A DNA stretch of 64,000 nt from Sphingomonas naasensis (GCF_004792695.1 NZ_SRXU01000011.1:49915-113914), one strand, 5' to 3'; positions 52,762 to 61,466 are shown, counted from the first letter of the stretch. A program made the numbers and translations. The notes: generated by a model not told the origin, from the sequence alone.

Positions 52762-53771
52762 TCCTCGAGCAGGACATGGCCGCGATCAACGCCGCGCTCG
52801 CGCCGCTCTGGCCGCGGCTCGCGGGCGCGCGGATCTTCATGACCGGCGGAACGGGCTTCATCGGCCGCTGGATGCTCGAGGCGCTGGCGCGCTCGGGCGT
52901 CGAGGCCGAAGTTACCCTGCTCAGCCGCGACCCGCTCGGCTTCGCCGCGCGCGCGCCGCATCTCGCGCGCCGCTTCCGCCTCGTGCGGGGCGACGTGATG
53001 CATTTCACCGCGCCGGCCGCCGACTATACCCATGTCATCCACGCCGCGACCGATGCGAGCGCCGCGCTCAACGCCGGCGATCCGCGGCGGATGTTCGACA
53101 CGATCGTGCAGGGCACCCGCAACGCGCTCGATCTCGCCAATGGCTGCGGCGATGCGCGCTTCTTCTTTCTGAGCTCGGGCGCGGTCTATGGCGCGCAGCC
53201 CCACGAGGTGCCGCATGTCGGCGAGGACTGGCGCGGCGGCCCCGATCCCTGCGATCCGCTTTCGGCCTATGGCGAGGGCAAGCGCGCCGCCGAGATGCTC
53301 TGCGCGATCTACGCCAGGCAGTTCGGGCTCGACACGGTCAACGCGCGCATCTTCGCGCTGCTCGGCCCGCTGCTGTCGCTCGACATCCACTTCGCCGCGG
53401 GCAACTTCATCCGCGACGCGATGGCGGGCAAGACGATCCGCGTCACCGGATCGGGCGAGGCGGTGCGCTCCTATCTCTATGCCGCCGATCTGACGGTGTG
53501 GCTGTGGACATTGCTGATCGCCGGCCGGGCGGGCGCGGTCTGCAATGTCGGCTCCGAAGAGGCGGTGTCGATCGCCGAGCTTGCCCGCCGCACAGCCTCG
53601 CTGCTCGGCGGCCCCGGCGTCGAGATCCTCGGCAAGCCCGATCCCGGCTGGAACCCCGGCCGCTATGTCCCCTCTACCGCTCGCATTCGCGCCGAACTCG
53701 GCGTCACGCCGACGATCGGCCTCGATACCGCGATCCGGCGCACCGCGCTCTCCCACGGATGGAAACCATGA
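52758..53771 (+). CDS. NAD-dependent epimerase/dehydratase (extended SDR)
   Basis: A 337-residue extended short-chain dehydrogenase acting on a nucleotide sugar. The Rossmann loop is FMTGGTGFIGRWMLE, active-site Ser in FFLSSGAVYG, and Tyr/Lys in SAYGEGKRAAEML, with the substrate region VTGSGEAVRSYLYAADL. The exact reaction (epimerisation, reduction or dehydration) cannot be told. In context it probably works on a CDP-4-keto-6-deoxy sugar after RfbG, possibly after the ThDP enzyme encoded next. ATGA overlaps on both sides. Confidence 0.88.
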   Translation: MILEQDMAAINAALAPLWPRLAGARIFMTGGTGFIGRWMLEALARSGVEAEVTLLSRDPLGFAARAPHLARRFRLVRGDVMHFTAPAADYTHVIHAATDASAALNAGDPRRMFDTIVQGTRNALDLANGCGDARFFFLSSGAVYGAQPHEVPHVGEDWRGGPDPCDPLSAYGEGKRAAEMLCAIYARQFGLDTVNARIFALLGPLLSLDIHFAAGNFIRDAMAGKTIRVTGSGEAVRSYLYAADLTVWLWTLLIAGRAGAVCNVGSEEAVSIAELARRTASLLGGPGVEILGKPDPGWNPGRYVPSTARIRAELGVTPTIGLDTAIRRTALSHGWKP

Positions 53772-55588
53772 CTCAAGTGAAGCTCGCCAACTGGGTGGCC
53801 GATACGCTGGCCGCGCGCGGCATCGACCATGTCTTCATGCTCACCGGCGGCGGCGCGATGCACCTCAACCACGCGCTCGGCACGCATCCGGGGCTCGCCA
53901 CCATCTTCACCCATCACGAGCAGGCGCTGGCGATGGCGGCGGAGGCCTATTACCGGCTGACCAACAAGCTCGCGGTGGTCAACGTCACCTCGGGTCCCGG
54001 CGGCACCAATGCGATCACCGGCGTCTACGGCGCGCATGTCGATTCGATCGGCATGCTGGTGATCTCGGGGCAGGTGAAGACCGAGACGACGGTGCGCGCC
54101 ACCGGGCTGCCGCTGCGCCAGTTCGGCGATCAGGAGCTCGACATCGAGCCGATCGTCCGCCCGATCACCAAATATGCGACGATGGTCACCGACCCGCTGA
54201 CCATCCGCTACCATCTCGAAAAGGCGCTCTACCTCGCCACCTCGGGCCGCCCCGGGCCGGTCTGGCTCGACATCCCGCTCGACGTGCAGGCGGCGAAGAT
54301 CGATCCGGCGCAGCTGGCGGGCTTCGACCCGGCCGAGCTCGACGAGCCGTGGAAGGCGACCGATCTGAAAGCGGCGGCGGCCGCCATCCTCGAAAGGCTC
54401 GCGGCCGCCGAGCGTCCGGTCGTGTTCGCCGGCGGCGGCGTCCGGCTGAGCGGCGCCTATGCCGATTTCCTCCGCCTGATCGAGAAGCTCGGCGTGCCGG
54501 TGGTCACCGGCTGGAACGCGCACGACGTGCTGTGGAACGCCCACCCGCTCTATGCCGGGCGCCCCGGCACCGTCGGCGATCGCGGCGGCAACATGGTCAC
54601 CCAGAGCGCCGATCTGCTGCTCGTTCTCGGCAGCCGGCTCAACATCCGCCAGGTCAGCTACAACTGGAAGACCTTCGCCCGCGAAGCCTACAAGATCTGG
54701 GTCGACATCGATCCGGTTGAGCTGCGCAAGCCGACCGTGATCCCCGACATGCCCGTCGTCGCCGATCTCGCGGATCTGATCCCGGCCTTGCTCGAAGCAC
54801 CCTATCAGGGGCCCACCGCCGCGCATGACGCATGGCTCCTGTGGTCGCGCGAGCGCGTGCGCAATTTCCCGACGGTGCTGCCCGAATATCGCGATCACGG
54901 CCCAGCGGTGCACCCCTATGTCGCGATGGACGCGCTGTTCGCGCAGCTCGGCGAGGACGACGTGATCGTCACCGGCAACGGCAGCGCCTGCGTGGTCAGC
55001 TTCCAGGCTGCCGAGATCAAGCGCGGCCAGCGGCTGTGGACCAATTCGGGCTGCGCGACGATGGGCTATGACCTTCCCGCCGCGATCGGCGTCTGCGCCG
55101 CGACCGGCGGCAACCAGCGCGTCATCGCCATCGCCGGCGACGGCAGCATCATGATGAACCTGCAGGAGATGCAGACGATCGCGGGCTATGGCCTGCCGGT
55201 GAAGGTCTTCCTGATCAACAACAACGGCTATGTCTCGATCTTCCAGACGCACCGCAACTTCTTCAACGGCGTCGAGGTTGGCGGCGGGCCCAAGAGCAAC
55301 GTCACCTTCCCCGATTTCGGCAAGGTCGCGGCGGCGTTCGGCTTCGGATATTTCCGCGCGGCGTCGCACGACGAACTGCCCGGCGCGATCGAGGCCGCGC
55401 TCGCCGCCGAGGGCCCTGTGGTCTGCGAGATCTTCGTCGACGAGCATGTCGCCTTCGCCCCCAAGCTCGGCGCGAAGGCGCATCCCGACGGCCGGATAAC
55501 CTCGCCGGCGCTCGAGGATCTCTCCCCCTTCCTCCCGCGCGAGGTGCTGCGCGCGAACATGCGCATCGCGCTGCTGGAGGAGGAATGA
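53768..55588 (+). CDS. ThDP-dependent enzyme of the acetolactate-synthase superfamily
   Basis: A 606-residue three-domain protein. The N-terminal PYR domain has the catalytic Glu E51 in THHEQALAMAAEAYYRL. A central domain (FAGGGVRLSG) follows, then a C-terminal PP domain with the ThDP/Mg motif GDGSIMMNLQEM, about 26 residues ending INNNGYVS. It would decarboxylate pyruvate or another 2-keto acid and transfer the fragment. In a locus with RfbF/RfbG it may be a YerE-like enzyme that adds a two-carbon branch to a CDP-keto-deoxysugar. Ordinary acetolactate synthase is less likely because no small subunit is adjacent. ATGA overlaps on both sides. Confidence 0.85.
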   Translation: MTQVKLANWVADTLAARGIDHVFMLTGGGAMHLNHALGTHPGLATIFTHHEQALAMAAEAYYRLTNKLAVVNVTSGPGGTNAITGVYGAHVDSIGMLVISGQVKTETTVRATGLPLRQFGDQELDIEPIVRPITKYATMVTDPLTIRYHLEKALYLATSGRPGPVWLDIPLDVQAAKIDPAQLAGFDPAELDEPWKATDLKAAAAAILERLAAAERPVVFAGGGVRLSGAYADFLRLIEKLGVPVVTGWNAHDVLWNAHPLYAGRPGTVGDRGGNMVTQSADLLLVLGSRLNIRQVSYNWKTFAREAYKIWVDIDPVELRKPTVIPDMPVVADLADLIPALLEAPYQGPTAAHDAWLLWSRERVRNFPTVLPEYRDHGPAVHPYVAMDALFAQLGEDDVIVTGNGSACVVSFQAAEIKRGQRLWTNSGCATMGYDLPAAIGVCAATGGNQRVIAIAGDGSIMMNLQEMQTIAGYGLPVKVFLINNNGYVSIFQTHRNFFNGVEVGGGPKSNVTFPDFGKVAAAFGFGYFRAASHDELPGAIEAALAAEGPVVCEIFVDEHVAFAPKLGAKAHPDGRITSPALEDLSPFLPREVLRANMRIALLEEE

Positions 55589-55986
55589 TGCGCGGCGAGC
55601 GTCCGTTGCGCTACCTGCTCGCCGGCGCGGCGAACACCGCGTTCGGGCTGGCGATCTATCCGCTGCTGCTGTGGAGCGTGCCGCCGTTGCACACCCATTA
55701 TCTGATCGCGCTGGCGCTCGCGCAGGCGATCAGCCTGTGCTTCGCCTTCGCGACCTACAAGCTCGGCGTGTTCCGCACCCGCGGCAATGTCGCGCGCGAG
55801 TTCGGGGCCTTCTCGAGCTTCTACCTCTTCAACTATGCCGCGAACTGGGCCGCACTGCCGCTGCTCGTCGAGCTCGGCGGGATCCCGCCGATCGTCGCGC
55901 AACTGGGCTTCACTGCGCTGCTGATCGTCGGCAGCTGGTTCTGGCACAGCCGTGTCACGTTCCGCTCGATCGGAGGTCTGGCATGA
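55585..55986 (+). CDS. GtrA-family membrane protein (lipid-linked sugar flippase candidate)
   Basis: A 133-residue protein with four hydrophobic helices: LRYLLAGAANTAFGLAIYPLL, a second around LIALALAQAISLCFAFATYK, a third around FSSFYLFNYAANWAALPL and a fourth TALLIVGSWFWHSRVTF. This is the GtrA pattern (G-x-x-N-T start, W-x-x-x-R-x-x-F end). GtrA proteins flip undecaprenyl-phosphate-linked sugars. It belongs functionally with the GT2 and GT87 genes upstream. ATG overlaps the previous stop. Confidence 0.85.
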   Translation: MMRGERPLRYLLAGAANTAFGLAIYPLLLWSVPPLHTHYLIALALAQAISLCFAFATYKLGVFRTRGNVAREFGAFSSFYLFNYAANWAALPLLVELGGIPPIVAQLGFTALLIVGSWFWHSRVTFRSIGGLA

Positions 55987-56936
55987 GCGCGTTCCTGCAC
56001 CGCAGCTGCCCGGCCTGCGGCGCCGGCGCGGCGCGCCCGGAGGCGCATAGCCCGGTGCGCGCGGAGACGATGTCGGCCGCGGCGCTGCGTCCCTATTGGT
56101 CGGGGCTGTTCAGCGAGAAGCGCTTCTTCACCTATCATCGCTGCCTCGGCTGCGGGCTGCTCTATACCCCCGCCTTCTTCGACGGCGCGCAGCTCGCCGA
56201 TCTCTATTCGAGCATGGCGCCCAATATGGAGCTCGTCTCCAACGACGCGATCGCGGCGACCCAGAAGGGCTATTTCGACGCCGCCGCCGCGCATGCGACG
56301 CTCGATGGCGGCTATCTCGAGATCGGCCCCGATACCGGCCATATCGTCCGCGAAGCGGCGACGCGCGGCGCGTTCGACCATTTCTGGCTGTTCGAGCCCA
56401 ATCGCGCGATCCACGACACGCTGCGCGCATCGGCGGGCGGACGCCCGGCGCGCCTGCTCACCGACATGGACGATCTCTCGCCCGTGCCCGACGGCTCGAT
56501 CGGGCTCGCGGTGATGGTGCACGTGCTCGATCACCTGCTCGATCCGCTGGCGATGCTGGCCCAGATCCGCGCCAAGCTGCGCCCCGGCGGCACGCTGCTG
56601 ATCGTCACCCACAACGAGAAATCGCTGTTGCGCAGCCTGATGGGAACCCGCTGGCCGCCTTTCTGCCTCCAGCACCCCGAGCTCTACAACCCGGCGACGA
56701 TCACTGCGCTGCTCGGGCGGGCCGGCTATGGCGGCGTGCGGGTCGCGCGCAGCCGCAACTATTTCCCGCTGCCGTTTCTCGCGCGCCAGGCGCTGTGGAC
56801 GCTCGGGCTCAAGCCCGCACGGGTGCCGCTGCCCAATTTCTCGCTGGGCCTGCGGCTGGGCAACATGCTGACGCTGGCCCGCGCCCCGGCTCAGGCGGCG
56901 ACGGGCACCGATCCGTGGCGCGAGGCCGCCGAATAG
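55983..56936 (+). CDS. class I SAM-dependent methyltransferase with zinc-binding N-terminus
   Basis: A 317-residue protein. The N-terminus has two C-x-x-C pairs (CPACG and CLGCGLLY), a zinc knuckle as in deoxysugar C-methyltransferases. The SAM domain has the glycine loop YLEIGPDTGHI, DDLSPVPDGSIGLAVMVHVLDHL and KLRPGGTLLIVTHNEKS. It lacks the C-terminal domain of NovU/TylCIII-type enzymes, so the target atom is uncertain. Start at the ATGA overlap with gtrA. Its 3' end overlaps the convergent rfbG by 46 bp. Confidence 0.85.
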   Translation: MSAFLHRSCPACGAGAARPEAHSPVRAETMSAAALRPYWSGLFSEKRFFTYHRCLGCGLLYTPAFFDGAQLADLYSSMAPNMELVSNDAIAATQKGYFDAAAAHATLDGGYLEIGPDTGHIVREAATRGAFDHFWLFEPNRAIHDTLRASAGGRPARLLTDMDDLSPVPDGSIGLAVMVHVLDHLLDPLAMLAQIRAKLRPGGTLLIVTHNEKSLLRSLMGTRWPPFCLQHPELYNPATITALLGRAGYGGVRVARSRNYFPLPFLARQALWTLGLKPARVPLPNFSLGLRLGNMLTLARAPAQAATGTDPWREAAE

Positions 56937-57982
56937 TCCGCGATCTGGGCGAGGGTGACCGCACGGGCATCCTCGCCCCGGCCGATCGCCTTGTGCCACG
57001 CGACGATCCAGTCGAGCGCCTGTTCGAGAGTCAAGCCGGGCCGCCAGCCCAGCGCCGCCCGCGCCTTCGAGCAATCGAGCCGGAGCAGCCCCGCTTCGTG
57101 CACGCGCGCGCCATGGTCCAGCGTCTGCGGGCGGGCATCGCCGCCCCACAGGCCACGCACCTGCTCGACGATCCACGATACCGGACGTGTATCGTCGTCC
57201 GAGGGGCCGAAATTCCACGCATCGGCGAAGTTCCGCTCGCCGGCGAGCAGCCGCTCGGCGATCTGCAGATAGCCGCCGAGCGCTTCGAGCACATGCTGCC
57301 ATGGTCGCACCGCGTCGGGCGCGCGGATCAGCGGCGCCACGCCCGCCTCGAACGCGCGCACCAGATCGGGCACCAGCCGATCCTCGGCCCAATCGCCGCC
57401 GCCGATCACATTGCCCGCGCGTACCGTGGCGAGACCCGGACCGTTGGCGAAGAACGAACTGCGATAGGCCGATGCGACGAGCTCGGCGCAGCCCTTGCTG
57501 CTGCTATAGGGATCGTGCCCGCCCATCGGATCGCTCTCGCGATAGGGCCAGACCCATTCGCGATTCTCATAGCATTTGTCGCTGGTCACGCAGACCACCG
57601 CCCGAACCCCCGGCGCGCGGCGCGCGGCCTCGAGCAGGTGCACCGTGCCCATCACGTTGGTCGCATAGGTCTCGACCGGCTCGCGGTAGGAGAGCCGCAC
57701 CAGCGGCTGCGCGGCGAGATGGAAAATTACCTCGGGGCGCGACGCCTCCACAACGGCACGCACCGCGGTGAGGTCGCGGATATCGCCCTCGACATGCTCG
57801 ATCAGCGCGTCGATCCGCGCCGCCGCGAACAGACTCGGCGTGTCGTCGGGCGGCGGCAGCGCGAAGCCGGTGACCTCCGCGCCGAGCATGTGGAGCCACA
57901 GGCTCAGCCAGCTGCCCTTGAACCCGGTATGCCCGGTGACGAGCACGCGGCGCCCGCGCCAATCGTTCACCAGCGCTTCCAC
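56891..57982 (-). CDS. rfbG: CDP-glucose 4,6-dehydratase
   Basis: A 363-residue extended SDR converting CDP-glucose to CDP-4-keto-6-deoxyglucose. The NAD loop is VLVTGHTGFKGSWLSLWL (the FKG form is typical of RfbG). HLAAQPLVRLSYREP, VTSDKCYENREW, the YSSSKGCAE Tyr/Lys pair, GNVIGGGDWAEDRLVPDLVR and RPWQHVLE are all RfbG hallmarks. It overlaps rfbF by 16 bp on the same strand, so they form a two-gene operon transcribed against the main polysaccharide operon. Confidence 0.95.
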   Translation of the reverse strand: MEALVNDWRGRRVLVTGHTGFKGSWLSLWLHMLGAEVTGFALPPPDDTPSLFAAARIDALIEHVEGDIRDLTAVRAVVEASRPEVIFHLAAQPLVRLSYREPVETYATNVMGTVHLLEAARRAPGVRAVVCVTSDKCYENREWVWPYRESDPMGGHDPYSSSKGCAELVASAYRSSFFANGPGLATVRAGNVIGGGDWAEDRLVPDLVRAFEAGVAPLIRAPDAVRPWQHVLEALGGYLQIAERLLAGERNFADAWNFGPSDDDTRPVSWIVEQVRGLWGGDARPQTLDHGARVHEAGLLRLDCSKARAALGWRPGLTLEQALDWIVAWHKAIGRGEDARAVTLAQIADYSAASRHGSVPVAA

Positions 57983-58746
57983 GGCGCGTTCCCCGCTTTC
58001 CAGAGTTCGTCGAGATAGAGCTTGTCGCGCAGCGTATCCATCGGCTGCCAGAAGCCTTCGTGCCGATAGCCCATCAGCTCGCCGCCGCGCGCCAGCCGCT
58101 CGAGCGGGCCGGCCTCCCAGACGGTATCGGGGCCATCGACCAGATCGAGCACCGAGGGATCGGCGACGAAGAAGCCGCCATTGATCTGGCCGCCGTCCCC
58201 GGCCGGCTTCTCCCTGAAATCGACGACCTTGCCGTCATCGAACTCGAGCGCGCCGAAGCGGCCGGGCGGCGACACCGACGTGATCGTCGCGCGCTGGCCA
58301 TGCTCTTTGTGGAAGCGCACCAGTTCGCCGACGTCGATGTCCGCGACGCCGTCGCCATAAGTGAAGCAGAAGGGTTCGTCGGGATCGAGATAGGGGCGGA
58401 TCGCCGCGAGGCGCCCGCCGGTCATCGTCGTCGCGCCGGTATCGACAAGCGTGATCCGCCACGGCTCGCTGCGGGCATGATGTACTTCCATGCCGTTGCC
58501 GCCGCGCAGATCGATCGTCACGTCGGAGGCATGCAGGAAGTAGTTCGCGAAGAACTCCTTGATCACATAGCCCTTATAGCCGAGGCACACGACGAAGTCG
58601 TTGAATCCGCTCGCCGAATAGATCTTCATAATGTGCCAGAGGATCGGCATGCCGCCGATCTCGACCATTGGTTTCGGCCGCACCGACGTCTCTTCGCCGA
58701 GCCGGGTACCCAAACCGCCGGCCAGGATTACGGTTCGCATCGTCAC
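57967..58746 (-). CDS. rfbF: glucose-1-phosphate cytidylyltransferase
   Basis: A 259-residue nucleotidyltransferase making CDP-glucose from CTP and glucose-1-phosphate. The signature LAGGLGTRLGEETSVRPKPM at the N-terminus, IGGMPILWHIMKIYS, TYGDGVADIDV with the metal Asp, and GEFMDHxE-like text replaced by GYRHEGFWQPMDTLRDK near the C-terminus all fit RfbF. First step of the CDP-deoxysugar pathway. Divergent from the GT39 gene with only 22 bp between starts, so their promoters overlap. Confidence 0.95.
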   Translation of the reverse strand: MTMRTVILAGGLGTRLGEETSVRPKPMVEIGGMPILWHIMKIYSASGFNDFVVCLGYKGYVIKEFFANYFLHASDVTIDLRGGNGMEVHHARSEPWRITLVDTGATTMTGGRLAAIRPYLDPDEPFCFTYGDGVADIDVGELVRFHKEHGQRATITSVSPPGRFGALEFDDGKVVDFREKPAGDGGQINGGFFVADPSVLDLVDGPDTVWEAGPLERLARGGELMGYRHEGFWQPMDTLRDKLYLDELWKAGNAPWKRW

Positions 58747-58768
58747 TCCACGTCATCGCTTCAGCACG

Positions 58769-60442
58769 ATGACGGAAGCCTCGCCCCCAGCCCGTAAGCC
58801 GAACGCCCGTCGCTGGACGCAGCACGGCATGCTCCTCGTCATCCTGCTGATTGCGGCGGCGCTGCGGATACGCGGGATCGGCTTCGGGCTGCCCGCGCTC
58901 CACGACCCCGACGAGCCGCTGTTCATGATGACCGCGCTCGACATGCTGCGCAGCCATAGTCTGAATCCGGCCTGGTTCGGCCATCCCGGCACGATCACCT
59001 TCTATTGCCTCGCGCTGATCAGCCTCGCGGTCGGTGCGAGCGGGGTCGCGACCGGCCAATATGCCGATGCGCACGCCTTTGTGAGCGCGGTCTATGCCGA
59101 TCCGGGAATCCTGTTCCTCCCCGCCCGGCTGTTCTTCGCCGCCTGCGGTGTCGCCTGCGTCTATCTGACGTGGCGCCTCGGCCGGCGCATCGGCGGCGTG
59201 CGCGCCGGCCTGCTCGGCGCGGCCTTTCTCGCGGTCAACGCGCTGCATGTCGATTATTCGCAGGTCATCCGCACCGATATCCAGGCGAGCCTGTTCATGC
59301 TGCTCTGCGCCGGCGCGACCTTGTCGATCGCCGAGCGGGGGCGGCTGCGCGATTATCTGCTGGCGGGACTGTTCGTCGGCCTGGGATGCGCCACCAAATG
59401 GCCCGCCGCAGCCTTTGCCGTCGGGCCGATCGCCGTCGCGATCTGGCGTATCGCGCACGGACACGCCGACGCGCGCAAGCTGCTGCTGTTCGTCGCGGCG
59501 GCGCCGGCGGCGCTGCTGCTCGCCTCGCCCTATCTGCTGCTCGACTATCCCACCGTGATCGGCAATCTCGCGAGCGAGGCCCGGCCGACGCACCCCGGCG
59601 CGACGGGCCATGGCCTCGTCGCCAACCTCGCCTGGTATGTGGGCGATCCGCTGCGCGGCACGTTCGGCATCGCAGGCATCGCGCTCGCCGCGCTCGGGAC
59701 GATCCTGATCGGCATCCGCAATCGCCGCGCGGCAGTCGCGCTGGCGCCGGGCATCGGCGCCTGCGTCCTGCTTCTCGCGGTGCAGGCGCTGCGCTGGGAG
59801 CGCTGGCTGATCCCGCTGCTGCCCTTCGCGGCGATCGCCGCCGGCTATGCGGTCGCGGCGCTGGCGGAGATGGCGCGATCGCGCACCGGCCGCCCGCTGG
59901 CCTTGCTCGAGCCGCTGGCGGGGCTGCTGCTCGTGCTTCCCATGCTGCAGGCGACGCAGGTTCGCGCCGTGACCCGGGCGAACGACACGCGCCAGCTTGC
60001 AAGCGCCTGGCTGCGGGCGAATGCGCCGCCGCAAAGCACCATCCTCGTCGAGCACGCCGCGCTCGACTTGCTCTCGGAGCCGTGGAAGCCGCTGTTTCCG
60101 CTGGGCAAGGCCGGGTGCGTCGATGCCCGCGCCGTGCTCGCCGGCCGCATCCGCTACTCGGATGCCGAAACGCTGCGCTCGGGCAGCCCCGTGGTCGATC
60201 TCGGCAATGTCGACCCGGCACGCCTCGCCAGCTGCCGCGCGCGCTTCCTCGTGCTCAGCCATATCGATCGCTACGCGAACGACCGCGTGACCTACGCGGC
60301 GCAATGGCGGCGCTATGCCGCGCTCACGCGAGGGGCGGTGCTGCGCCACAGGATCGCGCCGATCGCGGAAAGGCTGGGCGGGCCCGAGATCTTGATCTTC
60401 GAGACCCCGCCAGCGCCTCCCCCCTTGTCGAGCGCACGGTAA
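58769..60442 (+). CDS. GT39/PMT-like membrane glycosyltransferase
   Basis: A 557-residue protein with about 11 hydrophobic helices. The first periplasmic loop has the acidic DPDEPLF motif after LRIRGIGFGLPALHD, as in ArnT/PMT-like GT-C enzymes. HVDYSQVIRTDIQ, the ATKWPAAAF segment and a C-terminal soluble domain of about 130 residues follow. It would use a lipid-phosphate sugar donor. Start at 58769; the open frame upstream is antisense to rfbF. Last gene of the polysaccharide region; the AT-rich ParD-like operator begins five bases after its stop. Confidence 0.82.
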   Translation: MTEASPPARKPNARRWTQHGMLLVILLIAAALRIRGIGFGLPALHDPDEPLFMMTALDMLRSHSLNPAWFGHPGTITFYCLALISLAVGASGVATGQYADAHAFVSAVYADPGILFLPARLFFAACGVACVYLTWRLGRRIGGVRAGLLGAAFLAVNALHVDYSQVIRTDIQASLFMLLCAGATLSIAERGRLRDYLLAGLFVGLGCATKWPAAAFAVGPIAVAIWRIAHGHADARKLLLFVAAAPAALLLASPYLLLDYPTVIGNLASEARPTHPGATGHGLVANLAWYVGDPLRGTFGIAGIALAALGTILIGIRNRRAAVALAPGIGACVLLLAVQALRWERWLIPLLPFAAIAAGYAVAALAEMARSRTGRPLALLEPLAGLLLVLPMLQATQVRAVTRANDTRQLASAWLRANAPPQSTILVEHAALDLLSEPWKPLFPLGKAGCVDARAVLAGRIRYSDAETLRSGSPVVDLGNVDPARLASCRARFLVLSHIDRYANDRVTYAAQWRRYAALTRGAVLRHRIAPIAERLGGPEILIFETPPAPPPLSSAR

Positions 60443-60446
60443 CGAC

Positions 60447-60472
60447 TATACGTTTCATGTATGATTCGTATA
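60447..60472. promoter_or_regulatory. inverted repeat upstream of the ParD-like gene (candidate autoregulatory operator)
   Basis: TATACG at 60447-60452 and CGTATA at 60467-60472 form a perfect 6-bp inverted repeat around a 14-base AT-rich spacer, 14 bp before the preferred ATG. Local AT richness contrasts with the GC-rich flanks. Confidence 0.5.
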
Positions 60473-60486
60473 TCTCAGATGCCGTA

Positions 60487-60699
60487 ATGGGGATCGTCAA
60501 CGTCGAGGACGCGCTCCACGAGCAGCTCCGCAAGGCCAGCAAGGCCTCCTATCGGTCGATCAATGCGCAGGCGGCGTTCTGGATCAGGATCGGCATGCTC
60601 GCCGAACTCAATCCGCAGCTGAGCTTTCAGCAGATCGTCGTGCGCGAGCTCCGGGAAGCGGGCGTCGATCCCGACGACATGGTCGTCGCCGTCGAATGA
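60487..60699 (+). CDS. ParD-like antitoxin-family protein
   Basis: A 70-residue protein starting MGIVNVEDALHEQLRKASK with SYRSINAQAAFWIRIGMLAE and LSFQQIVVRELREAGVDPDD. This is the ParD-like family (ribbon-helix-helix type antitoxin relatives). An ATG ten codons upstream (60457) is in frame but lies inside the candidate operator, so 60487 is preferred. It overlaps the methionine aminopeptidase start by four bases (ATGA). No ParE toxin gene is present; the aminopeptidase takes the place where a toxin gene would be. Confidence 0.8.
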   Translation: MGIVNVEDALHEQLRKASKASYRSINAQAAFWIRIGMLAELNPQLSFQQIVVRELREAGVDPDDMVVAVE

Positions 60700-61466
60700 T
60701 CAAGTCGCCCGAAGAGATCGAGCTGATGGCCGAATCCGGCCGGCTTCTCGCCTCCGTCTTCACCTGGCTCGACCGCCAGACGCTGGCCGGCCGGACGACG
60801 ATGGACATCAACGATCAGGTCGAGGCGCTGATCGTCGACACGCTGGGCGCGCGGCCCGCGAGCAAGGGCCAATATGGCTATGGCTTCGTCCTCAACTGCT
60901 CGAGGAATGCAGTCGTGTGCCACGGCGTCCCCTCGGAGGCGGAGGTGCTGGGCGACGGCGATATCGTCAATTTCGACATCACGCTCGAGAAAGGCGGATA
61001 CATCGCCGATTCGAGCAAGACCTACCTTGTCGGCGACGTCGCGCCCGCGGCGCGGCGGCTGGTCCGGACGAGCTACGAAGCGATGTGGAAGGGCATCCTC
61101 GCGGTTCGCCCGGGCGCCCGGCTGGGCGATATCGGCCACGCCATCGAGCGCCACGCCAAGCGCGCGGGCTATGCGATCGTGCGCGACTATTGCGGCCATG
61201 GCATCGGCCACGAGATGCACGAAGAGCCGCAAGTGCTGCATTTCGGAAAGCCCGGCACCGGTCTGGTGCTGCGCGAAGGCATGGTCTTCACGATCGAGCC
61301 GATGCTCAACCAGGGCAGGCGGACGGTGCGCACCGAAGACGATGGCTGGACCGTCGTCACGACCGACGGCAAGCTCTCCGCGCAATTCGAGCATACGGTC
61401 GCAGTGACCAGGGACGGCGTTCGCGTCCTCACGCTGCGGCCGGACGAGACGATCCCGCGCGGCTGA
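60696..61466 (+). CDS. map: type I methionine aminopeptidase
   Basis: A 256-residue enzyme removing N-terminal methionine. The five metal ligands are visible: Asp in VNFDITLEKGGYIADSSKT (two Asp, 11 residues apart), His in GHGIGHEMHEE, Glu in VFTIEPMLN and Glu in SAQFEHTVAV. The S1 pocket text YGYGFVLNCSRNAVVCHG is intact. No N-terminal zinc-finger extension. Coupled by ATGA to the ParD-like gene, so it is more likely an accessory, regulated paralogue than the main cellular enzyme. Another map gene elsewhere in the genome is expected but not seen here. Confidence 0.92.
   Translation: MIKSPEEIELMAESGRLLASVFTWLDRQTLAGRTTMDINDQVEALIVDTLGARPASKGQYGYGFVLNCSRNAVVCHGVPSEAEVLGDGDIVNFDITLEKGGYIADSSKTYLVGDVAPAARRLVRTSYEAMWKGILAVRPGARLGDIGHAIERHAKRAGYAIVRDYCGHGIGHEMHEEPQVLHFGKPGTGLVLREGMVFTIEPMLNQGRRTVRTEDDGWTVVTTDGKLSAQFEHTVAVTRDGVRVLTLRPDETIPRG

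Noticed and set aside
53768..55588. Catalytic large subunit of acetolactate synthase for branched amino acids
   Set aside because: No ilvN next to it and it is embedded, with ATGA overlaps, in a polysaccharide operon; a sugar-modifying role fits better.
60487..61466. Classical ParDE toxin-antitoxin pair
   Set aside because: The second gene is a full methionine aminopeptidase with all metal ligands, not a ParE toxin.
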